From Streptomyces halstedii (GTDB lineage Bacteria; Actinomycetota; Actinomycetes; Streptomycetales; Streptomycetaceae): DNA of 64,000 bases. The DNA lies in NCBI GenBank assembly GCA_000720535.1, contig JOAZ01000006.1, positions 296,744 through 360,743 on the forward strand. The letters are read 5' to 3'. The position numbers and the translations under genes were made by a program. The notes under the pieces were generated by a model. It saw nothing but the letters and a program-made list of their open reading frames with translations, was not told the DNA's origin and searched no databases. Shown here piece by piece: positions 16,615 through 24,443 of the stretch; the first letter of the stretch is position 1; each line of letters begins with the position of its first letter.

Positions 16615-16671
16615 ATGGGCGAGCGAACCGTGCACGATCGACCGACGACCCAGGCAGGTGGGCGGCGATGA
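16615..16671 (+). CDS. 18-codon ORF translationally coupled to glnR
   Basis: An ATG at 16615, preceded by GAGGAGAA at about 16600-16607, opens an 18-codon frame ([18 protein letters not shown]) whose TGA overlaps the glnR ATG as ATGA. The ribosome binding site is better placed for this frame than any for glnR itself, where only AGGTGGG lies upstream. The peptide is basic and has no family I know. I infer coupling that adjusts glnR translation; comparison with other species would show whether the frame is conserved. Confidence 0.5.
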   Translation: MGERTVHDRPTTQAGGRR

Positions 16672-17477
16672 GTTCACTGCTGCTTCTGACGAATGCCCTC
16701 CAACCGTCGACGGAGGTGCTTCCGGCCCTGGGGCTCCTGCTCCACAGCGTGCGGGTCGCCCCCGCCGAGGGGCCCGCCCTCGTCGACACCCCCGGCGCCG
16801 ACGTGATCCTCGTCGACGGGCGGCGCGACCTCCCGCAGGTGCGCTCGCTGTGCCAGCTCCTGCGGTCCACCGGCCCCGGCTGTCCGCTGATCCTCGTCGT
16901 CACCGAGGGCGGTCTCGCGGCCGTCACCGCCGACTGGGGCATCGACGACGTGCTGCTGGACACCGCCGGGCCCGCCGAGGTCGAGGCCCGGCTGCGGCTG
17001 GCGACCGGACGCCGGCAGCTCACCTCCGACGACTCCCCCATGGAGATCCGCAACGGGGACCTGTCGGTCGACGAGGCGACGTACAGCGCGAAGCTCAAGG
17101 GCCGGGTCCTCGACCTGACCTTCAAGGAGTTCGAGCTGCTCAAGTACCTCGCCCAGCACCCCGGCAGGGTCTTCACCCGCGCCCAGCTCCTCCAGGAGGT
17201 CTGGGGGTACGACTACTTCGGCGGCACCCGGACCGTCGACGTCCATGTACGACGACTTCGCGCCAAGCTCGGCCCCGAGCACGAGTCGCTGATCGGGACC
17301 GTCCGTAACGTCGGCTACCGCTTCGTCACACCCGAGAAACCGGAACGCCCCGCCGAGGAGGCAAAGGCCACGGCCGAGGCGGCCCCCGGGACGGCCGGAG
17401 AACCGGTCCCCCGTCCGGAGCAGTCCGCGCACCCACCTGTTTCGGAAGAAGCCCCGGTCCGGCCTGCCAAGCGATAG
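16668..17477 (+). CDS. glnR: Global nitrogen regulator GlnR
   Basis: A 269-residue orphan OmpR/PhoB-type regulator, the main activator and repressor of nitrogen assimilation in Streptomyces (glnA, glnII, amtB, nirB and others). The receiver-like N-terminus begins [20 protein letters not shown] and keeps the Asp of VDGRRD but lacks a normal phosphorylation pocket, as known for GlnR. The winged helix runs about residues 125-225 with [20 protein letters not shown] and [20 protein letters not shown]. The C-terminal tail is acidic and Pro-rich and more variable. Start ATG at 16668, coupled to the 18-codon frame. Followed by a separately promoted LacI gene. Confidence 0.95.
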   Translation: MSSLLLLTNALQPSTEVLPALGLLLHSVRVAPAEGPALVDTPGADVILVDGRRDLPQVRSLCQLLRSTGPGCPLILVVTEGGLAAVTADWGIDDVLLDTAGPAEVEARLRLATGRRQLTSDDSPMEIRNGDLSVDEATYSAKLKGRVLDLTFKEFELLKYLAQHPGRVFTRAQLLQEVWGYDYFGGTRTVDVHVRRLRAKLGPEHESLIGTVRNVGYRFVTPEKPERPAEEAKATAEAAPGTAGEPVPRPEQSAHPPVSEEAPVRPAKR

Positions 17478-17488
17478 GTTGATCCGCG

Positions 17489-17494
17489 TAGACT
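17489..17494 (+). promoter_or_regulatory. Possible -10 (TAGACT) for a leaderless LacI-family transcript
   Basis: TAGACT ends 7 bp before the GTG at 17502 and no ribosome binding site lies between. This is the usual spacing for a leaderless mRNA. The -35 is weak. Confidence 0.4.
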
Positions 17495-17501
17495 GCCGCG
17501 C

Positions 17502-18545
17502 GTGGCCAAGGTGACGCGGGACGATGTGGCGAGACTGGCGGGGACCTCGACAGCGGTCGTCAGCTACGTCATCAACAACGGACCCAGGCCGGTCGCCCCG
17601 GCCACGCGCGAGCGGGTGCTCGCCGCGATCAAGGAGCTGGGTTACCGGCCCGACCGGGTCGCCCAGGCGATGGCCTCACGGCGGACCGACCTCATAGGGA
17701 TGATCGTGCCGGACGCCCGGCAGCCGTTCTTCGCGGAGATGGCGCACGCGGTCGAACAGGCCGCCGCCGAGCGGGGAAAGATGGTGCTCGTCGGCAACTC
17801 CGACTATCGCGACGAGCGCGAGGTCCACTATCTGCGGGCCTTCCTCGGCATGCGTGTCTCCGGGCTGATCCTGGTCAGCCAGGGTCCGAGCGAGCGGGCC
17901 GCCGCCGAGATAGAGGCCTGGGACGCCCGGGTCGTCCTGCTGCACGAGCGGCCGGAGGCGATCGACGACGTCGCGGTGGTCACCGACGACATCGGCGGCG
18001 CGCAGCTCGCCACCCGCCACCTGCTGGAACACGGCAACGCCTACGTGGCGTGCCTGGGCGGCACGGAGTCCACCCCGGTGGTCGGTGACCCCGTCGCCGA
18101 CCACATCGAGGGCTGGCGCCGGGCGATGCGGGAGGCGGGGCTGCCGACCGAGGACCGGCTCTTCCACGCCCCGTACAACCGTTACGACGCCTACCAGGTG
18201 GCGCTGAAGCTGCTGGCCGGGCCCGAGCGGCCCCCGGCGATCTTCTGCTCGACCGACGACCAGGCCATCGGCGTGCTGCGGGCCGCGCGCGAGCTGCGGC
18301 TCGACGTGCCCGGGGAGCTGGCGGTCGCGGGCTTCGACGACGTGAAGGAGGCGGGTCTGACCGACCCGCCGCTGACGACGGTCTCCTCGGACCGCCCGGC
18401 GATGGCACGGGCCGCCGTGGACCTGGTCCTCGACGACTCGCTGCGGGTGTCGAGCTCCCGGCGGGAGCGTCTGAAGCAGTTCCCGTCCGCCCTGGTGGTG
18501 CGGCGCTCGTGCGGATGCGGGGAGCCCGCCGTCGGCGCGGTGTAG
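17502..18545 (+). CDS. LacI-family transcriptional regulator
   Basis: A 347-residue LacI/GalR protein. The N-terminal helix-turn-helix and hinge are [20 protein letters not shown] and ...[22 protein letters not shown]; the periplasmic-binding-like effector domain follows ([40 protein letters not shown]). The C-terminus [11 protein letters not shown] is a Cys-rich end typical of many actinobacterial members. It lies directly after glnR, as in S. coelicolor from memory, but no sugar genes are nearby, so the effector and targets are unknown. The GTG start is likely leaderless. Confidence 0.88.
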   Translation: MAKVTRDDVARLAGTSTAVVSYVINNGPRPVAPATRERVLAAIKELGYRPDRVAQAMASRRTDLIGMIVPDARQPFFAEMAHAVEQAAAERGKMVLVGNSDYRDEREVHYLRAFLGMRVSGLILVSQGPSERAAAEIEAWDARVVLLHERPEAIDDVAVVTDDIGGAQLATRHLLEHGNAYVACLGGTESTPVVGDPVADHIEGWRRAMREAGLPTEDRLFHAPYNRYDAYQVALKLLAGPERPPAIFCSTDDQAIGVLRAARELRLDVPGELAVAGFDDVKEAGLTDPPLTTVSSDRPAMARAAVDLVLDDSLRVSSSRRERLKQFPSALVVRRSCGCGEPAVGAV

Positions 18546-18691
18546 CGGGTCCCCGGGCGCGGCGCACGGCCGTGCGGCCCTCCGGCCCACGGTGCGGAGG
18601 CCCCTGGCCCACGGCCCGGAGGGCTGGCGCACGGTCCGGAGACCTTCGCCCTCGGGCCCTTATATCGGGCATACGCGGTTCTGCCGGGCTT

Positions 18692-18724
18692 CTCAGGACG
18701 TACTCAGGCTGCTCTCATGTTCAC
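18692..18724 (+). promoter_or_regulatory. Three 11-bp direct repeats upstream of the HtrA-like gene
   Basis: CTCAGGACGTA, CTCAGGCTGCT and CTCATGTTCAC follow one another without gaps (18692, 18703, 18714), ending 17 bp before the protease ATG. An 11-bp period of direct half sites is what OmpR-family dimers recognise; the mycobacterial MprA box has two 8-bp direct repeats 3 bp apart. The response regulator encoded at 20065 is the natural candidate to bind here. Confidence 0.6.
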
Positions 18725-18741
18725 TGGCCACTCTCGTAGAC

Positions 18742-19833
18742 ATGACCGACAGCCACCGCCCGAGCGGCGCGTACCCGATGTACCCCTCGTACGGCAACGG
18801 CGAGGCGGCCTACCCGCCGCCGCCGGCGTACGAACCCCAGCGGGCGGCCGACGAGGCGCCCGGTGCCGAGACCTGGCCGCCCCCGCCCCCGCAGTCCCCG
18901 CCCACCGGGCCGGACGCCGGAACTCCGAAGCCGGAACGCCGGGTCAAGCGGCCCGTCGCCCTGCTGGCGGCCGTGGCCATCGTGGCCGCGGCGGTCGGCG
19001 GCGGCACCGCGACCCTCATCGGTTCCCACCTCGACGGCTCCACGGCCCCCACGGCCTCCGGCAGTGCCGTCAGCGGCACCACCGTCTCGCAGAGCAGCGC
19101 GGGCACCGTCGCCGGTGTCGCGGCGGCCGTGTCCCCGGCCATCGTCGAGATCAGCGCGACGTCCTCGGCGGGCGAGGCCACCGGCTCCGGTGTCGTCGTC
19201 ACCGCGGACGGCGAGATCGTCACCAACAACCACGTGATCTCCGGCGCCTCGCAGATCGAGGTGGCCCTGAGCACCGGCAAGACGTACACCGCCGACGTGG
19301 TCGGCACCGACGCCGACAAGGACCTGGCGCTCATCAAGCTCCAGGGCGCGAGCGGGCTGAAGACCGCCACCCTCGGCGACTCCTCCTCGCTGCGGGTCGG
19401 CGACGAGGTCGTCGCGATCGGCTCGCCCGAGGGCCTGACCGGCACGGTCACCAGCGGGATCGTCTCCGCGCTGGACCGGGACGTCACCGTCGCCAAGGAC
19501 GAGGACCAGGGCCAGGGCCAGCAGCAGCGCCAACAGGGCGGCGGGAACTGGCCGTTCGAGTTCGGCGGGCAGCAGTTCAACGGCGACACCGGCACCTCCA
19601 AGACCACCTACAAGGCGATCCAGACCGACGCCTCGCTCAACCCCGGCAACTCCGGCGGCGCGCTCATCAACATGAGCGGCGAGATCATCGGCATCAACTC
19701 CGCGATGTACTCGCCCAGTTCGACCAGCACCTCCGGCAGTTCCTCGGCGGGCAGCGTGGGCCTCGGCTTCGCCATCCCGGTCGACACCGTCAAGGCCGAC
19801 CTGGACACCCTGCGCGCCGGGAACGGCTCCTGA
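18742..19833 (+). CDS. HtrA-like membrane-anchored trypsin-type serine protease
   Basis: A 363-residue S1C-type protease. Residues 1-72 are a Pro/Tyr-rich cytoplasmic region, 74-95 a transmembrane helix (VALLAAVAIVAAAVGGGTAT), then an extracytoplasmic protease domain with catalytic His164 (TNNHVIS), Asp194 (DKDLALIKL) and Ser304 (NPGNSGGAL). A Gln-rich insertion (EDQGQGQQQRQQGGG) interrupts the domain. The protein ends right after the protease domain with no PDZ domain, unlike DegP or PepD. It precedes a two-component system, recalling mprA-mprB-pepD of mycobacteria, so a role in envelope stress is likely. Confidence 0.9.
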   Translation: MTDSHRPSGAYPMYPSYGNGEAAYPPPPAYEPQRAADEAPGAETWPPPPPQSPPTGPDAGTPKPERRVKRPVALLAAVAIVAAAVGGGTATLIGSHLDGSTAPTASGSAVSGTTVSQSSAGTVAGVAAAVSPAIVEISATSSAGEATGSGVVVTADGEIVTNNHVISGASQIEVALSTGKTYTADVVGTDADKDLALIKLQGASGLKTATLGDSSSLRVGDEVVAIGSPEGLTGTVTSGIVSALDRDVTVAKDEDQGQGQQQRQQGGGNWPFEFGGQQFNGDTGTSKTTYKAIQTDASLNPGNSGGALINMSGEIIGINSAMYSPSSTSTSGSSSAGSVGLGFAIPVDTVKADLDTLRAGNGS

Positions 19834-19846
19834 CCGGGAGGTCCTC

Positions 19847-20017
19847 ATGACATCCGCGACCGACACCGGGCCGTCCGGCCTGGCCCTGCCCCTCGCCCTG
19901 GCGGCCGAACTGGCCGCCTCGGCCCCCGCCCTCCGCCGGGCGCCCGAGATCCGGGGCGGCAACGGCGGCCGGGACCGCCGTGCCGCGCGACGCCGCGCGG
20001 CACGCGTGGGACGCTGA
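19847..20017 (+). CDS. Small hypothetical protein (56 residues)
   Basis: An ATG at 19847 lies 5 bp after GGGAGG and 13 bp after the protease stop, in the same direction. The 56-residue product starts [20 protein letters not shown] and ends in an Arg-rich tail ([15 protein letters not shown]). The first half is mildly hydrophobic and helical, the second strongly basic. No known family. Good start signals and position inside the protease/two-component operon support it, but it could be a non-coding gap. Confidence 0.4.
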   Translation: MTSATDTGPSGLALPLALAAELAASAPALRRAPEIRGGNGGRDRRAARRRAARVGR

Positions 20018-20064
20018 GGGCACACCCGGGAGAACCGGAACGACGAGAAGAGGACCAGGAAGCG

Positions 20065-20796
20065 ATGAGCCCCGCCGAAGACGATCCCCAGCGTGTCCTG
20101 ATCGTCGACGACGAGCCCGCCGTACGCGAGGCGCTGCAACGCAGCCTGGCCTTCGAGGGCTACGGAACCGAGGTCGCCGTGGACGGCTACGACGCCCTGG
20201 CCAAGGTGGACACGTACGCCCCCGACCTGATCGTCCTGGACATCCAGATGCCCCGGATGGACGGCCTCACCGCCGCCCGCCGCATCCGGTCCACCGGTTC
20301 CACCACACCCATCCTGATGCTGACCGCCCGCGACACCGTGGGCGACCGGGTCACCGGCCTCGACGCGGGCGCCGACGACTACCTGGTCAAGCCCTTCGAG
20401 CTGGACGAACTGTTCGCCCGCATCCGGGCCCTGCTGCGCCGCAGCTCCTACGCGGTCGCGGCGGGCGCCACGGACCCCGACGACGACGTGCTGTCCTTCG
20501 CGGACCTGCGCATGGACCTGAACACCCGCGAGGTCACCCGGGGCACCCGCCGGGTGGAGCTGACCCGCACCGAGTTCACCCTGCTGGAGATGTTCCTGGC
20601 GCACCCCCGGCAGGTGCTGACCCGGGAACAGATCCTCAAGGCGGTCTGGGGCTTCGACTTCGAGCCCAGCTCCAACTCCCTGGACGTGTACGTGATGTAC
20701 CTGCGCCGCAAGACCGAGGCGGGCGGCGAGCCGCGCCTCGTGCACACCGTACGGGGCGTCGGGTACGCGCTGCGGTCCGGCGGCGGTGACGGGTGA
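20065..20796 (+). CDS. OmpR-family response regulator (MprA-like)
   Basis: A 243-residue response regulator. The receiver has acidic Asp15/Asp16, phospho-acceptor Asp59 ([13 protein letters not shown]) and Lys109 (VKPFELDEL). The OmpR winged helix spans about residues 145-238 ([39 protein letters not shown]). The layout with a downstream kinase and upstream HtrA-like protease resembles MprAB-PepD. It likely binds the three 11-bp repeats upstream of the protease. ATG start; its end overlaps the kinase GTG by 4 bp. Confidence 0.92.
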   Translation: MSPAEDDPQRVLIVDDEPAVREALQRSLAFEGYGTEVAVDGYDALAKVDTYAPDLIVLDIQMPRMDGLTAARRIRSTGSTTPILMLTARDTVGDRVTGLDAGADDYLVKPFELDELFARIRALLRRSSYAVAAGATDPDDDVLSFADLRMDLNTREVTRGTRRVELTRTEFTLLEMFLAHPRQVLTREQILKAVWGFDFEPSSNSLDVYVMYLRRKTEAGGEPRLVHTVRGVGYALRSGGGDG

Positions 20797-22205
20797 CCGG
20801 TCTGCCGCGCCCGCTGCGCGCCCTGCCGCTGCGCTCCCGGCTCGCCCTGCTGGTCGCCCTCGCGGTCGCGGTCGCCGTCGCGGCGGTGGCCGCCGCGTGC
20901 TGGTTCGTCACCCAGGAGCAGTTGGAGAGCCGGCTGGACAGCTCCCTGCGCAACTCCCCCGAGGTGGACGCGTCCCTGGTCAGGGACCTGCTCGCCAGTT
21001 GCCGGGGGGCCGGACGGGAACCCGTGCGGTCGCCCGGTTCGTACACCCTCCAGATCATCGACGCCTCCGGCACGGTCTGCGCGGCCCCCGGGTCCACCCG
21101 CATCGAGCCGACCGGCACGGACCTGACGGTGGCCGCCGGGGACCGCCGCGACGTCCTGCACTCCGCCACCGACGCCGACGGCCAGAAGATGCGGGTCTAC
21201 ACCTACGGGCTGGAGCTGCGCCCCTCCGGCGAGCACTACGCCGTGTCGGTGGCCCGCCCCGAGAGCGAGGTGACCGCCCCGCTCTCCACCCTCGCCTGGG
21301 TGCTGGTGCTCGTCTCCGGCGTCGGCGTCCTCGGCGCGGGCGCGGCCGGGCTGTGGATCGCCCGTACCGGCCTGCGCCCCGTCGACGAACTCACCCATGC
21401 CGTCGAACACGTGGCCCGCACCGAGGACCTCACGGTCCGGATCCCCGCCGAGGGCGAGGACGAGATCGCCCGGCTCTCCCGCTCGTTCAACTCCATGACC
21501 AGCTCCCTGGCCACCTCACGCGACCGCCAGGCGCAGCTCATCGCGGACGCCGGGCACGAGCTGCGCACCCCGCTCACCTCGCTCCGCACGAACATCGAGC
21601 TGCTGGCCCGGAGCGACGAGACCGGCCGGGCCATCCCGCCCGAGGACCGCAAGGCCCTGCTGGCGTCCGTCACAGCGCAGATGACCGAGCTGGCGGCCCT
21701 CATCGGCGACCTCCAGGAGCTCTCCCGGCCCGACGCCGCACAGCCGGGGCCGCTCCAGGTGGTCGCCCTGCACGACATCACCCGTACCGCGCTGCGGCGC
21801 GCCCGGCTGCGCGGGCCCGAGCTGACCATCACCGCCGAGCTGGCCCCCTGGTACGTACGCGCCGAACCGGCGGCGCTGGAGCGTGCGGTGGTCAACGTGC
21901 TGGACAACGCCGTGAAGTTCAGCCCGCCGCGCGCCACGATCGACGTGCGCCTGCACCGGGGCGAGCTGACCGTCCGGGACCACGGCCCCGGCATCCCCGC
22001 CGAGGAACTGCCGCACGTCTTCGAACGCTTCTGGCGCTCCCCGTCCGCCCGCCAGCTCCCCGGCTCGGGCCTGGGCCTGTCCATCGTGGCCCGCACGATC
22101 CACCAGGCGGGCGGCGAGATCGCCCTGCGCCCGGCGGACGACGGGGACGGCACGGTGGCCTCGGTCCGCCTGCCGGGGGCGCCGCAGCCGCCGCCGGGGC
22201 ACTGA
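20793..22205 (+). CDS. Sensor histidine kinase (MprB-like)
   Basis: A 470-residue membrane kinase. Transmembrane helices lie at about residues 15-40 and 165-190 and flank an extracytoplasmic sensor of about 120 residues. Then come a HAMP domain ([20 protein letters not shown]), HisKA with His255 ([16 protein letters not shown]), and HATPase_c with N box [15 protein letters not shown]1 [10 protein letters not shown] box FERFWRS and G2 [10 protein letters not shown]. It is coupled to the response regulator through a GTGA overlap. The signal is unknown; envelope stress is plausible given the HtrA-like partner. Confidence 0.92.
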   Translation: MTGLPRPLRALPLRSRLALLVALAVAVAVAAVAAACWFVTQEQLESRLDSSLRNSPEVDASLVRDLLASCRGAGREPVRSPGSYTLQIIDASGTVCAAPGSTRIEPTGTDLTVAAGDRRDVLHSATDADGQKMRVYTYGLELRPSGEHYAVSVARPESEVTAPLSTLAWVLVLVSGVGVLGAGAAGLWIARTGLRPVDELTHAVEHVARTEDLTVRIPAEGEDEIARLSRSFNSMTSSLATSRDRQAQLIADAGHELRTPLTSLRTNIELLARSDETGRAIPPEDRKALLASVTAQMTELAALIGDLQELSRPDAAQPGPLQVVALHDITRTALRRARLRGPELTITAELAPWYVRAEPAALERAVVNVLDNAVKFSPPRATIDVRLHRGELTVRDHGPGIPAEELPHVFERFWRSPSARQLPGSGLGLSIVARTIHQAGGEIALRPADDGDGTVASVRLPGAPQPPPGH

Positions 22206-22212
22206 ACCCGCC

Positions 22213-23109
22213 TCAGACCCCCGGGTTGTGCCTGATGAGCGACTCCACCAGGCCGGAGCGGGTCGCGGGGTAGTCCAGCGGGACGACACCGAGCCCGCTC
22301 CAGCCCGCCGCCTCGGAACCGTCGAGGAAGGCGTGCACCCGGGGGTTCAGCCGGTCGGCGTTCCAGCGGGGCGGCAGCAGCGCCGCGGTGGACACGTAGT
22401 TCATGAACAGCTTGCCGGGCTGCTGGGCGGCCTTGCGGAACTGCGCCTCGATCTTGGGGTACTTGCCGATCGGCTCGGCCATGTAGTCGTCCTGGATGTC
22501 GAAGAGCGCCGGATCCGCGTACCGGACCCCGGGCAGCCCGCCGTTGTCCGCGAGCAGCACGACCCTGCCCCGGGCCCCGCCGAGGTCGGGCAGCGCGGGG
22601 CCCAGATGGAAGAGCGAACGCCAGCCCTTGCCGTCCAGATAGAGGTCGAAGATGCCCCGGAACGTGGCGTCGCTCTCCTCGGAGTACTCCTGCTTGACCC
22701 GCATCAGCACGGTCTCCGAGGGCCGGCGGGCCAGGAAGTCCCGGCAGGCGATGAGGACGTCGCCGAACATCATGTTCTGGTACGAGGCACCGTGATGGAT
22801 GGCGAAGGAGTCACCGGTGACGCGGCAGCGCACGTCGAGGAAGCGGATGCCGCTGTCGAGCTGCTCGGTGACGGTGGTGTTCTGGCACTCCGTCCAGGGC
22901 CCGCCGTGACGCGCGCCCGAGTTGTGCGTCCCAGGGATCGTGAGATGCCGCAGCGGGGTGGGGTCGGGGACGGCCCCCATCCAGTCCTGGGTCCCGAGGA
23001 CCCTCACCGGACGGGCGGACGCGGGCGCCGCGCCGAGGGCGACTCCGGCGGTGGCGGCCAGGGCACCGGTGAGGAAGGTCCGGCGTGTGGTGGCGGTGTA
23101 CGGACTCAT
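22213..23109 (-). CDS. Secreted phosphatidylinositol-specific phospholipase C-like protein
   Basis: A 298-residue exported enzyme. The N-terminus is a Tat signal (TTRRTFLTG, then a long hydrophobic stretch ending APASA). The PLC X domain follows with both catalytic histidines: LTIPGTHNSGARHG and FAIHHGASYQN, and the conserved LDSGIRFLDVRCR and RPSETVLMRVKQE. It should cleave glycosylphosphatidylinositol-type lipids outside the cell. The convergent kinase gene ends 7 bp from its stop. A G-rich repeat lies upstream. It stands as a single gene. Confidence 0.88.
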   Translation of the reverse strand: MSPYTATTRRTFLTGALAATAGVALGAAPASARPVRVLGTQDWMGAVPDPTPLRHLTIPGTHNSGARHGGPWTECQNTTVTEQLDSGIRFLDVRCRVTGDSFAIHHGASYQNMMFGDVLIACRDFLARRPSETVLMRVKQEYSEESDATFRGIFDLYLDGKGWRSLFHLGPALPDLGGARGRVVLLADNGGLPGVRYADPALFDIQDDYMAEPIGKYPKIEAQFRKAAQQPGKLFMNYVSTAALLPPRWNADRLNPRVHAFLDGSEAAGWSGLGVVPLDYPATRSGLVESLIRHNPGV

Positions 23110-23198
23110 GCGGACGCGTCTCCGGGGGCCGTGGGGGGCGGGCCTGAATTATGACGGGTCCACATCAATTACGGAACGGGGCGTGGGCGGGGCGAGGG

Positions 23199-23297
23199 CC
23201 GCCGGGGGCCGGGGGCCGGGGGCCGGGGCCACCGGGGGCAAGGGCCGGGGGCCGGGGCCGCCGGGGGCAAGGGCCGGGGGCCGGGGCCGCCGGGGCC
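23199..23297. repeat. G-rich tandem repeat with G-quadruplex potential
   Basis: Runs of four or five G separated by CC fill the plus strand. A 29-bp unit is repeated exactly at 23232-23260 and 23261-23289, preceded by shorter GGGGGCC repeats. Multiple G4 tracts close together could fold as quadruplexes. It lies between the PLC-like gene start and the stop of the PIN gene. Confidence 0.85.
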
Positions 23298-23298
23298 T

Positions 23299-23841
23299 TC
23301 ACAGCCGGCGCCGGAACTCCGCCGCGAACTGCGGAACACCGCCGGCGTCCAGCCTGTCCAGCAATCCGTGCGCATCCCGTGGCTCACGCCGACAGGAACC
23401 GGCCTGCGCACGCAGGACGGAGGCCACCTCCACCGGGGCGAGATCGAGCAGGTCCAGCAGGAAGTCGTCCGGACACAGCACCTCGATCTCGTAAGGATCC
23501 GAGGCCTCCGCCGAAAAGTCCCTCAGGTTCCTCGTGACGACGGCGTGGGCCTGCCCGCGAACGGCCGCCGCCATCACATGCCGGTCCTTCGGGTCGTTCC
23601 GCATCGCGGGGACGAGCGCCGTGTATCCCGTCACCAGACTGTCCGGAAACGTGTCGGCCATCGCACCGACGAGCCTCTTGGCCCTGTCGGGCCCGATCCG
23701 CTCCGCGACGTTCCTCGTCAACTCGTCCAGGATGTCGGGCGACCACAGCGGCTCGTAGAGCTCGGCCTCGGCGAGACGCAGCAGCGTATCCCTGAGGTAG
23801 TTCGGAAAGAGGACGCAGGTGTCCAGGACGACGCGCTGCAC
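23299..23841 (-). CDS. PIN-domain ribonuclease, VapC-like toxin candidate
   Basis: A 180-residue PIN-domain protein. Acidic positions expected for the metal site are Asp6 (VVLDTCVLFPN), Glu40 (DILDELTRN), Asp87 (DPKDRHVMAAA) and Asp104 (VTRNLRDFS). It starts at GTG 23841 after GGAG and lies 32 bp downstream of an HTH gene on the same strand, a standard toxin-antitoxin-like layout. The C-terminal 40 residues (after DLAPVEVASVL) extend beyond the core domain. Ribonuclease activity and toxicity are inferred from the family. Confidence 0.8.
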   Translation of the reverse strand: MQRVVLDTCVLFPNYLRDTLLRLAEAELYEPLWSPDILDELTRNVAERIGPDRAKRLVGAMADTFPDSLVTGYTALVPAMRNDPKDRHVMAAAVRGQAHAVVTRNLRDFSAEASDPYEIEVLCPDDFLLDLLDLAPVEVASVLRAQAGSCRREPRDAHGLLDRLDAGGVPQFAAEFRRRL

Positions 23842-23873
23842 ATCGCTCCAGTCGGTCGGTCGCGATCAGGCGG

Positions 23874-24320
23874 TCAGGTGTCGTACAGGTCCGCGTCCTC
23901 GGTCAGTCCGACCAGTTCGTCCAGACCTCGCCTGCGGCGCGAGCGCCTCTTCTCCTTGTAGGCGAGCACGTCCTCCAGCAGCACCCTCCGGTGCCTGCCG
24001 GGTCGCGTGAAGGGGACGCCTCCCTCGTCGAGAACCTTGACGAACGTCGGGCGGCTGACCCCGAGCAGGTCGGCGGCCTCCTGGGTGGTGAGGGTGGTGT
24101 TCACCGGGGCGACCGTCACCGCCTTGCCCTCGGACAGGGCTCTCACCACGACCATCAGGGCTTCGTAGACCTCCGGGGGCAAGGTGCGCGTGCTGCCGTC
24201 CGGGCCCCGCAGCAGGGCGGGCTCGACCGCTTGCGGCGTGCGGTCGAGGAAGGCGCAGAGCTCCGCGATCTCCGCGCGGTGCTCAGGCAGGAGAGTGCGG
24301 TCTTCAGCGGTGCCGTGCAT
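23874..24320 (-). CDS. Excisionase-type HTH protein, antitoxin candidate
   Basis: A 148-residue DNA-binding protein. The MerR/Xis-like helix-turn-helix TTQEAADLLGVSRPTFVKVL lies at about residues 82-101 and is followed by PFTRPGRHRRVLLEDVLAY, the typical wing and helix. The N-terminal 75 residues are helical and acidic; the basic patch KRRSRRRRGLDEL ends the protein. Start ATG at 24320 with AAGGAG 10 bp upstream, rather than the longer frame. It precedes the PIN gene, so it probably neutralises the nuclease and represses the operon. Confidence 0.78.
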   Translation of the reverse strand: MHGTAEDRTLLPEHRAEIAELCAFLDRTPQAVEPALLRGPDGSTRTLPPEVYEALMVVVRALSEGKAVTVAPVNTTLTTQEAADLLGVSRPTFVKVLDEGGVPFTRPGRHRRVLLEDVLAYKEKRRSRRRRGLDELVGLTEDADLYDT

Positions 24321-24380
24321 AGCCCTGTCTCCTTCTGGATTCACCTCAGCATCGCACAATTCGAAAGAAACGCAAGGAGG

Positions 24381-24427
24381 AAAAACCCGAGCGGGGCGGT
24401 GGGCCCGTCGGCCCGCCGCCCCGCTCG
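24381..24427 (-). terminator. Intrinsic terminator of the 5'-nucleotidase gene
   Basis: On the minus strand CGAGCGGGGCGG pairs with CCGCCCCGCTCG (plus-strand 24416-24427 and 24388-24399), with inner GGGCC/GGCCC pairing, followed by GGGTTTTT. A strong stem plus a T tract makes this the clearest factor-independent terminator in the window. Confidence 0.85.
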
Positions 24428-24443
24428 TCCACCCGCGGAAGGG

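Noticed and set aside
23299-24320. Prophage or integrative element around the HTH-PIN pair
   Set aside because: No integrase, tRNA, direct att repeats or composition shift around it; it looks like a simple two-gene module.
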